Source: Enterococcus aquimarinus (GTDB taxonomy: Bacteria; Bacillota; Bacilli; Lactobacillales; Enterococcaceae). Taken from it: a stretch of DNA of 64,000 bases. Under the pieces are notes generated by a model. It saw only the letters and a list, made by a program, of their open reading frames with translations, had not been told where the DNA came from and searched no databases. Numbering within the stretch: position 1 is the stretch's first letter; every line of letters begins with the position of its first letter. The translations under genes and the position numbers were made by a program. The DNA lies in the NCBI RefSeq assembly GCF_001885765.1, contig NZ_JXKD01000001.1:186001-250000 (forward strand). Reading direction: 5' to 3'. Positions 36,061 to 45,682 of the stretch are shown piece by piece.

Positions 36061-36579
36061 TCATTTACGTAACGAAAATGATCGAATGATTTCAGAAAGC
36101 CCCATAAAAATAAACACACTACCGACGAGGGTCATGATACTGGTAATCGCATTAAACATTAAAATGAAGCCCGCAATGATTAGGATCACGCTATAAAAGA
36201 GGAGTGATAAGAAAGGTTGATTCATTTTTTTAAGTTCAAATACTTGGGATAGACGTAAAAAGCCATTGATTAAAATGAAAATTCCTAAAAAGATGGTTGC
36301 TAAAGTCAATAATGGTTTAGCTAAAGCCAAGATGAGTAGCGCAATCACCACCAAAAAGAGTCCTACGTACATTTCAAAACCAAATTGATTGCTACGGCTT
36401 TTTTCTCTCAAACCAGAAAGAATATTGATCATCCCAAAAAATGCGACGTAAATAGCAATCAGATAAATCAACCATTGTGTTAATTGCTGCGGATACAATA
36501 AGGCCAGTAGCCCTGTTAATAAGTAAAGTGTTGCTCGTAATAATGGATAACGTTGAAATATTTGCCATCGTCTTTGCAT
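36061..36579 (-). CDS. HdeD/DUF308-family membrane protein
   Basis: 172 residues with six hydrophobic helices in three pairs and repeated aromatic/Gly motifs (LLTGLLALLYPQQ, YVGLFLVVIALLILALAKPL, SVILIIAGFILMFNAI), the internal-repeat pattern of DUF308 (HdeD in E. coli, linked to acid resistance). Basic residues at both ends face the cytoplasm. The Shine-Dalgarno is weak. It is monocistronic, and its role here is unknown. Confidence 0.75.
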   Translation of the reverse strand: MQRRWQIFQRYPLLRATLYLLTGLLALLYPQQLTQWLIYLIAIYVAFFGMINILSGLREKSRSNQFGFEMYVGLFLVVIALLILALAKPLLTLATIFLGIFILINGFLRLSQVFELKKMNQPFLSLLFYSVILIIAGFILMFNAITSIMTLVGSVFIFMGLSEIIRSFSLRK

Positions 36580-36883
36580 TTTGAAGACCCCATTCTGTTT
36601 GTCTGTCTTTTTCTATATTGTAACAAATTATGTCCTTGTTATGTACGATTTATCCGTATTTTAATTTGAATTTTACATATCTTATAAAAGAGATAATCTT
36701 TGAAGATTAGTGGAGATGACTAGCTAGGTTAAACATTTACATCTTTCTCATTTAACGATAGAATAGAAGATAGAAAGTCTTGTCAGTCATGTTTTTTTAT
36801 CCGTTCAAAAACGATTGAATGAAGGACGGTTTCACTTGGCTAGGGCTACAAGAAGGCAGTTGCTTAGAAAGGAATGAATCGCG
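36580..36883 (+). promoter_or_regulatory. Divergent intergenic region with a promoter for the next gene
   Basis: 304 bp, no gene seen. TTTACA (36736-36741), 17-bp spacer, TAGAAT (36759-36764) form a good plus-strand promoter with an untranslated leader of about 110 bases. No operator palindrome was recognised. Confidence 0.55.
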
Positions 36884-37363
36884 ATGGATTTTTTAACGTT
36901 GCTCTTAAGTGTATTTACGCTTATCTTATATATTTATTTAACTTTACTTCATAAAGAATTGGTTTTCGTGACGAAGCGGAAATCAATGAATAGTATTTTT
37001 TTTCCTATTTTTGCGGCATTGCTTGTTTTTTCAATGTATCTTAGTGCCAGTTCATTCGCAGAACTCTTTCGTGGTGCGATTTCTGCGCTCGTCGTTTTAA
37101 GTTATATTTATAATAATCGCGGCTTGGCTAAAAATCGGATTGTCCTTCATTCGCTAGATAATAAGGGGGTTCAATACGAGGAGATTGACCGTGTTGTCAT
37201 TCTTCATAATCTTCAAAGTAAAGAAATTAAAATTAATTTCTTTCGTAAAGGATTGCGTTTACCGCTCTTTCGTTTTAACCAATCATTGGAAGAACTATTG
37301 CCTTTTTTAACGAAGCGTTTGAAAAAAGGGACAACTATTGATATTATCTTAAACCAATCGTAA
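36884..37363 (+). CDS. Membrane protein with cytoplasmic C-terminal domain, unknown
   Basis: 159 residues. Three hydrophobic helices (about 3-22, 38-55, 60-80), then a hydrophilic domain (about 82-159, IVLHSLDNKGVQYEEIDRVVI ... IKINFFRKGLRLPLFRF) reminiscent of PH-like domains fused to membrane anchors. AAAGGA precedes the ATG. It lies upstream of the signal peptidase gene but a terminator-like hairpin separates them. Family not assigned with confidence. Confidence 0.65.
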   Translation: MDFLTLLLSVFTLILYIYLTLLHKELVFVTKRKSMNSIFFPIFAALLVFSMYLSASSFAELFRGAISALVVLSYIYNNRGLAKNRIVLHSLDNKGVQYEEIDRVVILHNLQSKEIKINFFRKGLRLPLFRFNQSLEELLPFLTKRLKKGTTIDIILNQS

Positions 37364-37365
37364 AA

Positions 37366-37464
37366 AAGACCCTGAATGCACATTTGTAGCGACCTCGAAA
37401 ATAGACGGACAATCTATCTTTTGGGTGTCACTTTCCATTTGATTCAGGGATTTTCTTTTTTTAT
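37366..37464 (+). terminator. Long imperfect hairpin with T-rich tail
   Basis: The outer stem CCCTGAAT (37370-37377) / ATTCAGGG (37442-37449) continues inward as imperfect pairing over about 35 bases per arm, and is followed by ATTTTCTTTTTTT. It can act as a terminator, but is much longer than the others in the window. Confidence 0.6.
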
Positions 37465-37529
37465 TCATCGAAAGACCATGATCCAAGCTGTGTTAGACTA
37501 TAAGGATCTAAAAAGAAAGGGGAGACCTG

Positions 37530-38045
37530 ATGTTTCGTAAAAAGTTGATAAAATGGAGTCCAGTGATTCTGTGTTTATTGTTATTCATCGGTTTCCTGCG
37601 CTATATTGTTCCAGTAGTCGTCAAGGGTGATTCGATGGTGCCGAATTTAATGGAGAATCAACGGTTATTCGTCTTAAAAAGGCGACAGTTAGACCGATTT
37701 GATATTATTGTTTTTAGAGAAGAAGAAACCAATAAACCCTTAATTAAGCGTGTTATTGGCTTGCCGGGGGAAACGATTCGTTATGAGAATGACATTCTTT
37801 ATGTCGATGGGAAGAAAATAGAAGAACCTTTTTTAGCAGATTTAAAAACGACGTTAGCTAAAAACACGGTTTTAACCGACGATATATTCGAGACAAGAAT
37901 TCCTTATGATGCGTATTTTGTATTAGGAGACAATCGGAAAATTTCGCGCGATAGTCGCATATTTGGTGTTGTCATACAAGAAGAAGTGATTGGGGAGGTC
38001 AAATTCCGGTTTTGGCCACCGAATAAAATCAATCGCTTTCCGTAA
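37530..38045 (+). CDS. lepB: Type I signal peptidase
   Basis: 171 residues, N-terminal membrane helix (about 10-30), then the extracellular catalytic domain. The nucleophile is in KGDSMVPNL (Ser36) and the general-base Lys in IKRVIGLPGE (Lys74). VLGDNRKISRDSR matches box E. It cleaves signal peptides of secreted proteins; the pilus subunits here are likely substrates. Genomes of this group often have several paralogues. AAAGGGGAG lies before the ATG; rexB follows after 21 bp. Confidence 0.93.
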   Translation: MFRKKLIKWSPVILCLLLFIGFLRYIVPVVVKGDSMVPNLMENQRLFVLKRRQLDRFDIIVFREEETNKPLIKRVIGLPGETIRYENDILYVDGKKIEEPFLADLKTTLAKNTVLTDDIFETRIPYDAYFVLGDNRKISRDSRIFGVVIQEEVIGEVKFRFWPPNKINRFP

Positions 38046-38066
38046 AAAAGAAAAGGAGGGCTCAAT

Positions 38067-41000
38067 TTGACCTTACAATTTATCATTGGTGGCGGAGAAA
38101 CCAATCACCACGAGGCCGTTTTAGAGCAAGCATCAACATGGCTAGAAACTTCAGGTCACGAAGTTTTTTTTCTAGTGCCAAACTATAATAAGTTTGAAAG
38201 AGAAATGGAACTATTAAGTGGTTTAAAAAACAAACGGAACCAAGTTCATTTTAGTACCATTCATAGCCAAGTCTATAGTTTTCATCGTTTGGCTTGGTAT
38301 TTTCTACAAAGGACCGGGAAATTAGGAAAAGAACAAGTCAACGAAGCAGGTGCGTTGCTGCTGATGCGTAAAGTACTTTCGCAAGTAAAAGAAGATCTCC
38401 TGCTGTATCGCAGAGAAATTGAGCAAGGTGGTTTTGTGGCGCAATTGCTTGAGTTATACCAAGAATTTCAAATTGGGAATGTGCAGTTAGAGGATTTCTT
38501 ATTCACTTCATCAGAAACGGGGATGACGAAAGCGCCACGAGAAAACGACGTTCAGATGAAGTTGCGCGAATTACAGCTGATTTTTTCGGTCTACGAACAA
38601 GAATTAATGAAGCGTGAATTAGAAGTTTCCCAACCATTATCTCTTCTAACGCAGTATTTACAGGAATTGGATAACGATTCCTCAACGGGTGAGAGTTCGT
38701 TAACGAATACGTTATTTATTATTAGTGGCTTTTCTAGTTTTTCAGCGCAAGAGCAATCACTCGTTCAAGTATTAATGGAGAAATCGAATGTTTGTATTGA
38801 TTTGTTAATGGATCGACCCAATGATCAGACGGATCCATTAGACCTTTTTTATGAGGGAAAAGAAACGTATCAGCTTTTGAAGACATCTGCGCAGCAACGA
38901 AAAATCCCTGTCTACTTTGATAAAAAAGCCCAAATCTTAACAGAAGTTGCTCCAGGATATCATGCGTTAGCGTCGTATTGGCAAAAAAGCCAGCAACAGC
39001 ATGAGCTGCTTAATGAAAGAATCGATGATTTTGTTGAAATCTGGCAAGCCCAAACACCGAGTGAAGAATTAAGACAAATCGCCGTTGAGATTAAGCGTTT
39101 AGTAGTAAATTCAAAACACACCCCAACACCTTTGGCTTATCGTGATATCCAATTACTAACGTTGAATCCACAAGTGTATTATCCGTTGATTCCAACGATT
39201 TTTAAAGAAATGGCTCTTCCTTATTACTTAGATGAAAATAAAAAAATGGATCAGCATCCATTAGTCGAATTGGTTCAAGGGTTATTTGCGCTACCAAAAT
39301 ATCATTATCGCTTGAAAGATATTTTCCGTTTTTTACGTAGTGAACTCTATATTCCGAGCGATTGGCAACTATCTGAAAAAAACTGGCAGCAAGGACGCAA
39401 TGCGTTTCGTCGCCAACTTGATTTAACCGAAAATGTGGCGTTAGCTCATCAATTCCAAGGAAATGCCTGGATCAAAGAGCAAGATTGGCAGCTCATCGCC
39501 TATGATTTTGAAGCGGAGCAACTAGAAGATACCAAAAGATTAACGGAAGAAACCAACCAAGTCCGACGAGCTTTTCGTCGGGATATCGTTTCGTTTGCGA
39601 CGCGCTTAAATAACGCTCAAACCATGACGCAAGGTGTGACTCTTTTTTATGAATTTCTAGTAGATAACGGAATCGAGCAACAATTAATTTTTTGGCGTAA
39701 CCAAGAAGTTGAACGTGGGAATTTAGAAGCTGCGCGTAATCACGAACAAACGTGGGATGCCCTCATGACGTTATTGGATCAGTTTGTTGAGATTTACGGA
39801 GAAGAAACCTTTGAACTCAGTTTGTTTGAAGATATGTTAACAGCTGGCTTAGCCAATTTAGAATTCGGGAAAATTCCCACGGCGATTGATCAAATTCAGA
39901 TTAATCCGCTTGATTTAGCAAGACCGCTTCAAAGTAAAATTACGTTTGCAATTGGGCTTGACGAAGGAAGCTTCCCGCGCAAAGTGGAAAATAAGACCTT
40001 GTTGTCAAGTGATGAACGGACGTATCTAAATTCTTATTTACCACCAGAACAATTCATTCGCGATCATCATGAAACCACGATTCGTAATGAACCTTTTGTG
40101 GCCTATAGCGTCTTCTTATCAGCGAGCCAAAAAGTATATTTGACGTACGCTAAAAATCAAGATGAGAAACAAAATATCCAAGCTTCGCCTTATGTGAGAC
40201 GGCTGATTCAGTGGTGTCACGTGCCTGAACAAAGACGCGACACGTTAACCTTAGCGAGTCCTTTCACGCATCATATTGGTTCGTATCGTGGCCTAGTGCG
40301 CCAACTAAATAGTATTCATCGTCAAGTCCAAGAAGAAAAAACGATGTTACCGAAACCGTGGCGCGTCTTACAAGAAGCCTTATTACAATCTTCATATGGA
40401 CCGCTTGCAAAAAAAGTATTAGCCAGTCAAGTGAAGAAAAATATTCCTCAGCCGTTGACAGCTGTCATGGCACAAGACTTATATGGGCAAGACCTCTATA
40501 CGTCTGTTTCTCGGATGGAAACATTTTATGAATGTGAATACAAGTATTTTGCGAATTATGGTTTGCGTCTGAAAGAACGCGAAATTTACGGCTTAAACGC
40601 GTTAGTAACCGGTGAGTTTTTTCATGATGTCTTAGATCGCTTTTTACATTTAGTCTTGCAAGAAGGGCAACAGTTGACTTCTTTGACCGAAAATCAAAAA
40701 AATGACTTTGTCGACCGCGTCTTAAAAGAAGTCTTTGGCTTGCAGCAATACCATGTGCTAGACGCTTCGCCGCGAATGCAATTTATTCGCTATCAATTAG
40801 CTAAAACGATTGAACGTGTGACGTGGGCGCTACATAAGCAAAGTGATAAAACGGCATTGCACCCACAAAAAACGGAAGTCTTGTTTGGTCAAATTGGCAA
40901 AAATGTCGGCATTCCAGGATTAGAGCTTTCGTTAAATGAACAAAGCACCTTGTACGTTCGTGGAAAAATAGACCGCATTGATACGGCGGAAGCAAACGAT

Positions 41001-41645
41001 GCGCTCTGGCTGTCAGTGATAGACTACAAATCAAGTAGTCGCCAGTTTGATCTCACAGAAGCCTACTTTGGTTTAGCGATGCAATTGATTACTTATCTCG
41101 ATGTGGCATTAAGAGATGCGACACAACTCTTAGGAATTGGCGAACAACAGATTAAAGCCGCTGGAGCGTATTATTTCCATGTGCATAATCCTTTGATTGA
41201 TCCAAAAGAAACGCAGGAAGAAGAGCGCTTAAAAGCCTTTAAATACAATGGTCTTTTTGTCGATGATCAAACGGCATTTGAGCTTTATGATCAATCGATT
41301 GAACCGTCGAAGCATTCGGTATTGTTTCCTTTGAGAAAAAATAAAGAGGAGGTCATTACGAAATCGAAAAAAAATGATGCCCGTTTTTATACAGAAGAAG
41401 AAATTGATTGGCTTCGTAAACACAATGAGAAGAATTTGGTGCATGGAGGCCAACAGATTTTATCAGGAGAAGTGAAGCTCAATCCATATTATAAGGTTAT
41501 AGATAAAAAACGAGCGTGTGAATTATGTCCGTTTCGCAGTGTTTGTCATTTTGATGTGATGCTAAAAGAAAATCAGTATCATCGAATTGAAAAACTTGAA
41601 AAACAAGAAATTATGAAACGGATTGGAGGAGAAGAAGATGAGTAA
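38067..41645 (+). CDS. rexB: RexB, AddB-type subunit of the helicase-nuclease RexAB
   Basis: 1192 residues. With RexA it resects double-strand breaks for RecA. The C-terminal nuclease domain has VIDYKSSSRQFD (metal/catalytic Asp and Lys) and the Fe-S cysteines CEYKYF plus CELCPFRSVC. The N-terminal segment that is a Walker A in Bacillus AddB reads IIGGGETNHHE, without GKT, as expected of RexB. TTG 38067 is the start (AAAGGAGGG six bases before). It overlaps rexA by 8 bp (ATGAGTAA), so the subunits are probably translationally coupled. Confidence 0.94.
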   Translation: MTLQFIIGGGETNHHEAVLEQASTWLETSGHEVFFLVPNYNKFEREMELLSGLKNKRNQVHFSTIHSQVYSFHRLAWYFLQRTGKLGKEQVNEAGALLLMRKVLSQVKEDLLLYRREIEQGGFVAQLLELYQEFQIGNVQLEDFLFTSSETGMTKAPRENDVQMKLRELQLIFSVYEQELMKRELEVSQPLSLLTQYLQELDNDSSTGESSLTNTLFIISGFSSFSAQEQSLVQVLMEKSNVCIDLLMDRPNDQTDPLDLFYEGKETYQLLKTSAQQRKIPVYFDKKAQILTEVAPGYHALASYWQKSQQQHELLNERIDDFVEIWQAQTPSEELRQIAVEIKRLVVNSKHTPTPLAYRDIQLLTLNPQVYYPLIPTIFKEMALPYYLDENKKMDQHPLVELVQGLFALPKYHYRLKDIFRFLRSELYIPSDWQLSEKNWQQGRNAFRRQLDLTENVALAHQFQGNAWIKEQDWQLIAYDFEAEQLEDTKRLTEETNQVRRAFRRDIVSFATRLNNAQTMTQGVTLFYEFLVDNGIEQQLIFWRNQEVERGNLEAARNHEQTWDALMTLLDQFVEIYGEETFELSLFEDMLTAGLANLEFGKIPTAIDQIQINPLDLARPLQSKITFAIGLDEGSFPRKVENKTLLSSDERTYLNSYLPPEQFIRDHHETTIRNEPFVAYSVFLSASQKVYLTYAKNQDEKQNIQASPYVRRLIQWCHVPEQRRDTLTLASPFTHHIGSYRGLVRQLNSIHRQVQEEKTMLPKPWRVLQEALLQSSYGPLAKKVLASQVKKNIPQPLTAVMAQDLYGQDLYTSVSRMETFYECEYKYFANYGLRLKEREIYGLNALVTGEFFHDVLDRFLHLVLQEGQQLTSLTENQKNDFVDRVLKEVFGLQQYHVLDASPRMQFIRYQLAKTIERVTWALHKQSDKTALHPQKTEVLFGQIGKNVGIPGLELSLNEQSTLYVRGKIDRIDTAEANDALWLSVIDYKSSSRQFDLTEAYFGLAMQLITYLDVALRDATQLLGIGEQQIKAAGAYYFHVHNPLIDPKETQEEERLKAFKYNGLFVDDQTAFELYDQSIEPSKHSVLFPLRKNKEEVITKSKKNDARFYTEEEIDWLRKHNEKNLVHGGQQILSGEVKLNPYYKVIDKKRACELCPFRSVCHFDVMLKENQYHRIEKLEKQEIMKRIGGEEDE

Positions 41646-44600
41646 GATTCCTTTAAAACCACAAAATGAGACGTTCACTGATACCCAGTGGCAAGCGATT
41701 TTTGACGAAGGCGATCATTTGTTAGTATCTGCTTCGGCAGGTTCGGGTAAAACAACGGTCTTGGTTCGGCGGGTGATTGAAAAATTAAAAAGTGGCACTA
41801 ATATTGATGAGTTATTAATTGTGACGTTTACCGATGCGGCAGCGCAAGAAATGAAAGAAAGAATTCAAGTAGCGTTACAAGCGGCCGTCAATCAAGAAAG
41901 TGATTCTGAGCGTCGTAATCACTACGTTCGCCAGTTAACCTTATTACCAATGGCGCATATCTCGACGTTGCATTCGTTTTGTTTAGCGGTCATTCGCCGT
42001 TATTATTATTTGTTAGGAATCGATCCGGTCTTTCGACTCATGTCTGATGAAACCGAGCGCCTCTTAATGAATGAAGAAGTCTGGGAAGCCTTACGTGATG
42101 AAAAATATGAAGCAAAATCGGATATTTTTTATCGTTTAACCGAAAATTTTTCAAATGACCGCTCAGATGAAGGCTTAACCGATGTTGTGATGAATTTGCA
42201 TCGCTTTGCCCAAGCGAGTCCGAATCCCAAAGCCTGGTTAACCAATTTAGCCAATTTATATCAAGCAAGCGATGATTTAAGTCAAAATCCCTTGTATATT
42301 GAGTACTTAAAACCGGTTTTTGTTCACCAATTGCAAAATGCCAAGCAGCAATTACAAGTCAGTTTAGCGACGCTTAGTCAACAACAGGGGTTTGATAAAT
42401 TAGTGGCAGTGCTTGAAGATGATCAACAGCAAGTACTTGCCTTATTACAAGCACTTGAAAGTGATCAGTTAGATATGTTTTATCAGCTACTAGCAGCGCT
42501 CTCGTATGCTAGATTTCCGGGATATCGCAAAGCAGAAGAAAAAGAAGTCGCTCAGCCGATTAAAATTCAACGCGACGCAGTGAAAGCACGGCTGGATCAT
42601 TTAAAAGAACTGTTTTCAATCCCACCAGAAAAAATGCTTGAATTAATGGCGGCAGCGCGTCCCTTAGTTGAAGAATTGGCGCAAGTGACACTCGCCTTTA
42701 TGGACAAATTACAACAACGGAAAAAAGATAAAGCCGTTTTAGAGTTTAATGATCTTGAGCACTATGCGCTGCAAATCTTACAAGGAGAATCAGGAGAAGG
42801 TAGCGAAGCCTCCAGTTATTATCGTCAACAATTTAAGGAAGTCTTAGTCGATGAATATCAAGATGTCAATCGCTTGCAAGAGGCGATTTTATCTTGGGTG
42901 CGCCAAGCGGATGATCATCATGGCAATCAATTTATGGTAGGGGACGTCAAACAATCCATTTATGCCTTTCGTTTAGCCGATCCGACTTTATTTATTGAAA
43001 AATACTTAGCGTATGAAAAAGAAGAAAATGGGCGCCGCATTATTTTAGCCGAAAACTTCCGCTCTCGACCAGAAGTGTTACACTTTACCAACTATATTTT
43101 TCAACAACTAATGGATGAAGAACTCGGACAAATCCCGTATGATCAAGCTGCACAACTTATTCCAGGATTTCCGCATTTTCCAAAAAGCGAATCATTCGCA
43201 CCGGAATTATTGCTTTATGAAAAAGGATCCGAAGTGATAGAAGATCCCGATGAACTTTCGGGTGAATGGGGATTAGACGATAAAACAGAAGGCGAACTGC
43301 ATATTGTTGCTTTAAAAATCAGAGAATTAATTGATTCGGAATTTTTGATTTACGATAAGAAATTAAAACAAGATCGCCCGATTACGTATCGTGATATTGT
43401 GTTATTAGCCCCTACAAGAAAAAATCATTTGACCATTTTAGATATTTTTCAAACATTTGCGATTCCACTCGAGATTAACGATGCCCAGAATTACTTTCAA
43501 GCGACTGAAATTCAAATCATCATTGCTCTTTTACAGCTGATTGATAATCCGTATCAAGATATTCCCCTAGCAGCTGTTTTACGTTCGCCAATTGTGGGAT
43601 TAAATGAAAAAGAGCTAGCGACTATTCGTCTAGCGAATAAAAACAGTAGCTATTATGAAGCTTTTTTAGTGGCTTTAACGCAAGATACACCGTTAGCGAA
43701 ACGATTACAAACGTTTGCTAAACAACTGGAAGACTGGCGGGAAATGGCCCGTCGACAATCGATTGCGACCCTTCTTTGGCAAATCTATGAGGAGACTGCT
43801 TATCTTGATTATGTGATTGGCTTGCCTTCTGGTGGCCAACGTCATGCGAATCTAATTGCCTTAGTGAATCGGGCGGAAGCATATGAATCAAGCAGTTTCC
43901 GCGGTTTGTATCAATTCATTCGCTTTATTGAAAAAATTCAAGAAAAAGAAAAAGATTTAGCGCAACCTTTTGTGAATTCGGTGGAGGACTGTGTGAAATT
44001 AATGACGATTCACGGGAGTAAAGGCCTCGAATTTCCAGTTGTTTTCCTACTCGATTTAAACAAAGGTTTTAATAATCAAGATTTAAGCAAACGCTTTGTA
44101 TTAGAAGAATCGCTAGGCGCAGGGATTCAATATATTGATGAGGAACGGGTGCGCTACGATACGCTACCATATCAGGTCATCCGCCAATTGCGTCTTGAAA
44201 AAGCCTTGTCTGAAGAAATGCGCAAACTTTACGTTGCGTTGACGCGGGCGGAACAAAAACTGTATCTTGTGGGCTCATATAAAGACCAGGCAGATGCTTA
44301 TAAGAAATGGTCTGTGTCCTTGAATGAAGAAGCCTGGTTATTGGCGCAACCGATTCGTTTTACTCCTGGTGGGAATTTGATGAATTGGATTGGGATGACA
44401 CTCATGCGTCACCCACTCATGCAAACTTTCTTTGACGATGAGGTCAATCCGATCAAACCGCGCCATCATGAAGCCATTTTTTCAATTGATTGGTGGGATG
44501 AAGCACGGATTAAGCAACTAACCGAAGCTCTTCAAGTCGATGCCTCTACTGGTAATGAAACAAAAGCAGAGCAAGAAGTCGATTTAGCACCGGTCTTCCA

Positions 44601-45345
44601 ATTATTGGAATTTGATTATCCGTTAAAAAAATCAACAATGACGACCAGTTACCAAAGTGTTTCGGAAATGAAGCGCCTGTATAATGATCCAGATGAAAAT
44701 GAGATTGCAAAACTAGCTTGGGAAAGTACATTCGAACAAAGTCAGCGACAGCACTACCGTTACGTAAGTGAACGTTTGACAAAGCCTCGCTTTATTCAAG
44801 AACAGGCAATCGATGGCGCAGCCGTGGGGAGTGCAACCCATACTTTACTGCAATTACTTCCTTTGACGAATAAACCAACGTTAGCTGATTTAAAGCAGAA
44901 ATTGCAAGAACTCGTCGCGAGTCATCAATTACCATTGGCGTTAGCCAAAAACATTCCATTGACGGACATTCTATGGTTTTTTGAAACGGACTTAGGAAAA
45001 GAAATCTTAGCGAATCCGGAGAAAGTGAAACGGGAACAACCTTTTTCGATGATTAAAGATGCCCGAGAAGTCTATTTAGATTTTGACGAGCCTGGTGCGG
45101 AGTTACTAGTCCATGGGATGATCGATGGGTACATTGAATATGCAGATGAAATTGTCTTATATGATTTTAAAACGGATAAGATAAACGGGAATAGTGCGGC
45201 GTTTCAAGCGAATTATCAGGGCCAATTACGATTATATAAAAAGGCACTAGAAGAAGCATTAGGCAAGCCTGTCACTCGAACGTTTCTCGTTGCTTTAAGT
45301 ACGAATACCATTTTTCCCATGTTTGTTGATGAACTTCCCTATTGA
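41638..45345 (+). CDS. rexA: RexA, AddA-type helicase-nuclease subunit
   Basis: 1235 residues. UvrD-like helicase: Walker A SASAGSGKTTVLVRR (about 32-46), LVDEYQDVN Walker B, GDVKQSIYAFRLADP, and IHGSKGLEFPVVF, then the RecB-type nuclease end with GMIDGYIEYADEIVLYDFKT. It drives unwinding and cuts one strand near Chi-like sites. The ATG at 41638 follows GGAGGAG; TTG 41623 in the same frame lies upstream of that site. The stop overlaps the phenylalanyl operon promoter. Confidence 0.96.
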   Translation: MSKIPLKPQNETFTDTQWQAIFDEGDHLLVSASAGSGKTTVLVRRVIEKLKSGTNIDELLIVTFTDAAAQEMKERIQVALQAAVNQESDSERRNHYVRQLTLLPMAHISTLHSFCLAVIRRYYYLLGIDPVFRLMSDETERLLMNEEVWEALRDEKYEAKSDIFYRLTENFSNDRSDEGLTDVVMNLHRFAQASPNPKAWLTNLANLYQASDDLSQNPLYIEYLKPVFVHQLQNAKQQLQVSLATLSQQQGFDKLVAVLEDDQQQVLALLQALESDQLDMFYQLLAALSYARFPGYRKAEEKEVAQPIKIQRDAVKARLDHLKELFSIPPEKMLELMAAARPLVEELAQVTLAFMDKLQQRKKDKAVLEFNDLEHYALQILQGESGEGSEASSYYRQQFKEVLVDEYQDVNRLQEAILSWVRQADDHHGNQFMVGDVKQSIYAFRLADPTLFIEKYLAYEKEENGRRIILAENFRSRPEVLHFTNYIFQQLMDEELGQIPYDQAAQLIPGFPHFPKSESFAPELLLYEKGSEVIEDPDELSGEWGLDDKTEGELHIVALKIRELIDSEFLIYDKKLKQDRPITYRDIVLLAPTRKNHLTILDIFQTFAIPLEINDAQNYFQATEIQIIIALLQLIDNPYQDIPLAAVLRSPIVGLNEKELATIRLANKNSSYYEAFLVALTQDTPLAKRLQTFAKQLEDWREMARRQSIATLLWQIYEETAYLDYVIGLPSGGQRHANLIALVNRAEAYESSSFRGLYQFIRFIEKIQEKEKDLAQPFVNSVEDCVKLMTIHGSKGLEFPVVFLLDLNKGFNNQDLSKRFVLEESLGAGIQYIDEERVRYDTLPYQVIRQLRLEKALSEEMRKLYVALTRAEQKLYLVGSYKDQADAYKKWSVSLNEEAWLLAQPIRFTPGGNLMNWIGMTLMRHPLMQTFFDDEVNPIKPRHHEAIFSIDWWDEARIKQLTEALQVDASTGNETKAEQEVDLAPVFQLLEFDYPLKKSTMTTSYQSVSEMKRLYNDPDENEIAKLAWESTFEQSQRQHYRYVSERLTKPRFIQEQAIDGAAVGSATHTLLQLLPLTNKPTLADLKQKLQELVASHQLPLALAKNIPLTDILWFFETDLGKEILANPEKVKREQPFSMIKDAREVYLDFDEPGAELLVHGMIDGYIEYADEIVLYDFKTDKINGNSAAFQANYQGQLRLYKKALEEALGKPVTRTFLVALSTNTIFPMFVDELPY

Positions 45346-45370
45346 TTTCTGGGATTAAGTCTAGTACACT
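45342..45370 (+). promoter_or_regulatory. pheST promoter
   Basis: TTGATT (45342-45347), 17-bp spacer, TACACT (45365-45370). The -35 overlaps the rexA stop codon. Transcription should start near 45377 and read into the T-box leader. Confidence 0.7.
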
Positions 45371-45376
45371 AGCAGT

Positions 45377-45631
45377 AATTCAATAGAAAAAAAAGCCTCG
45401 ATGGAAAAGAGTAATTTGGTTGATACTAATAAGGGAGCACTGTCATAGACTGAAAGCAGTGTAAGTATTCGAAAAATGAAGTTCACTTCCGGAGCTTGCT
45501 TAGGGATAAGCCGGTTATCTAGTATAATCGTTAAGAAATAAAGTGCATAGTTTTTTTAAGCTGTGAATTAGGATGGTAACACGAGAATTCGTTCCTTTGG
45601 ATAAAGGAGGACGTTTCTCGTGTTTTTTTTA
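45377..45631 (+). promoter_or_regulatory. T-box leader of pheS (tRNA-Phe sensing)
   Basis: A 255-base leader. A long stem I region (about 45400-45510) contains TTC within GAAGTTCACTTC, a fitting Phe specifier. The T-box element is AGGATGGTAACACG (45570-45583), whose TGGT can pair with the ACCA end of uncharged tRNA-Phe. The terminator stem CACGAGAA (45580-45587) / TTCTCGTG (45615-45622), with inner CGTTCCTTT/AAAGGAGGACG pairing, is followed by eight Ts. Uncharged tRNA-Phe would favour the antiterminator. Confidence 0.85.
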
Positions 45632-45682
45632 TTCTTTTTTAGTCGTTTTCTTTTCTATGATGATTTATTAAGGAGGGTTTCC

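Noticed and set aside
45620-45682. Upstream extension of PheS beginning [10 protein letters not shown]
   Set aside because: It is translated from the T-run of the T-box terminator; the true start has a strong ribosome site at 45683.
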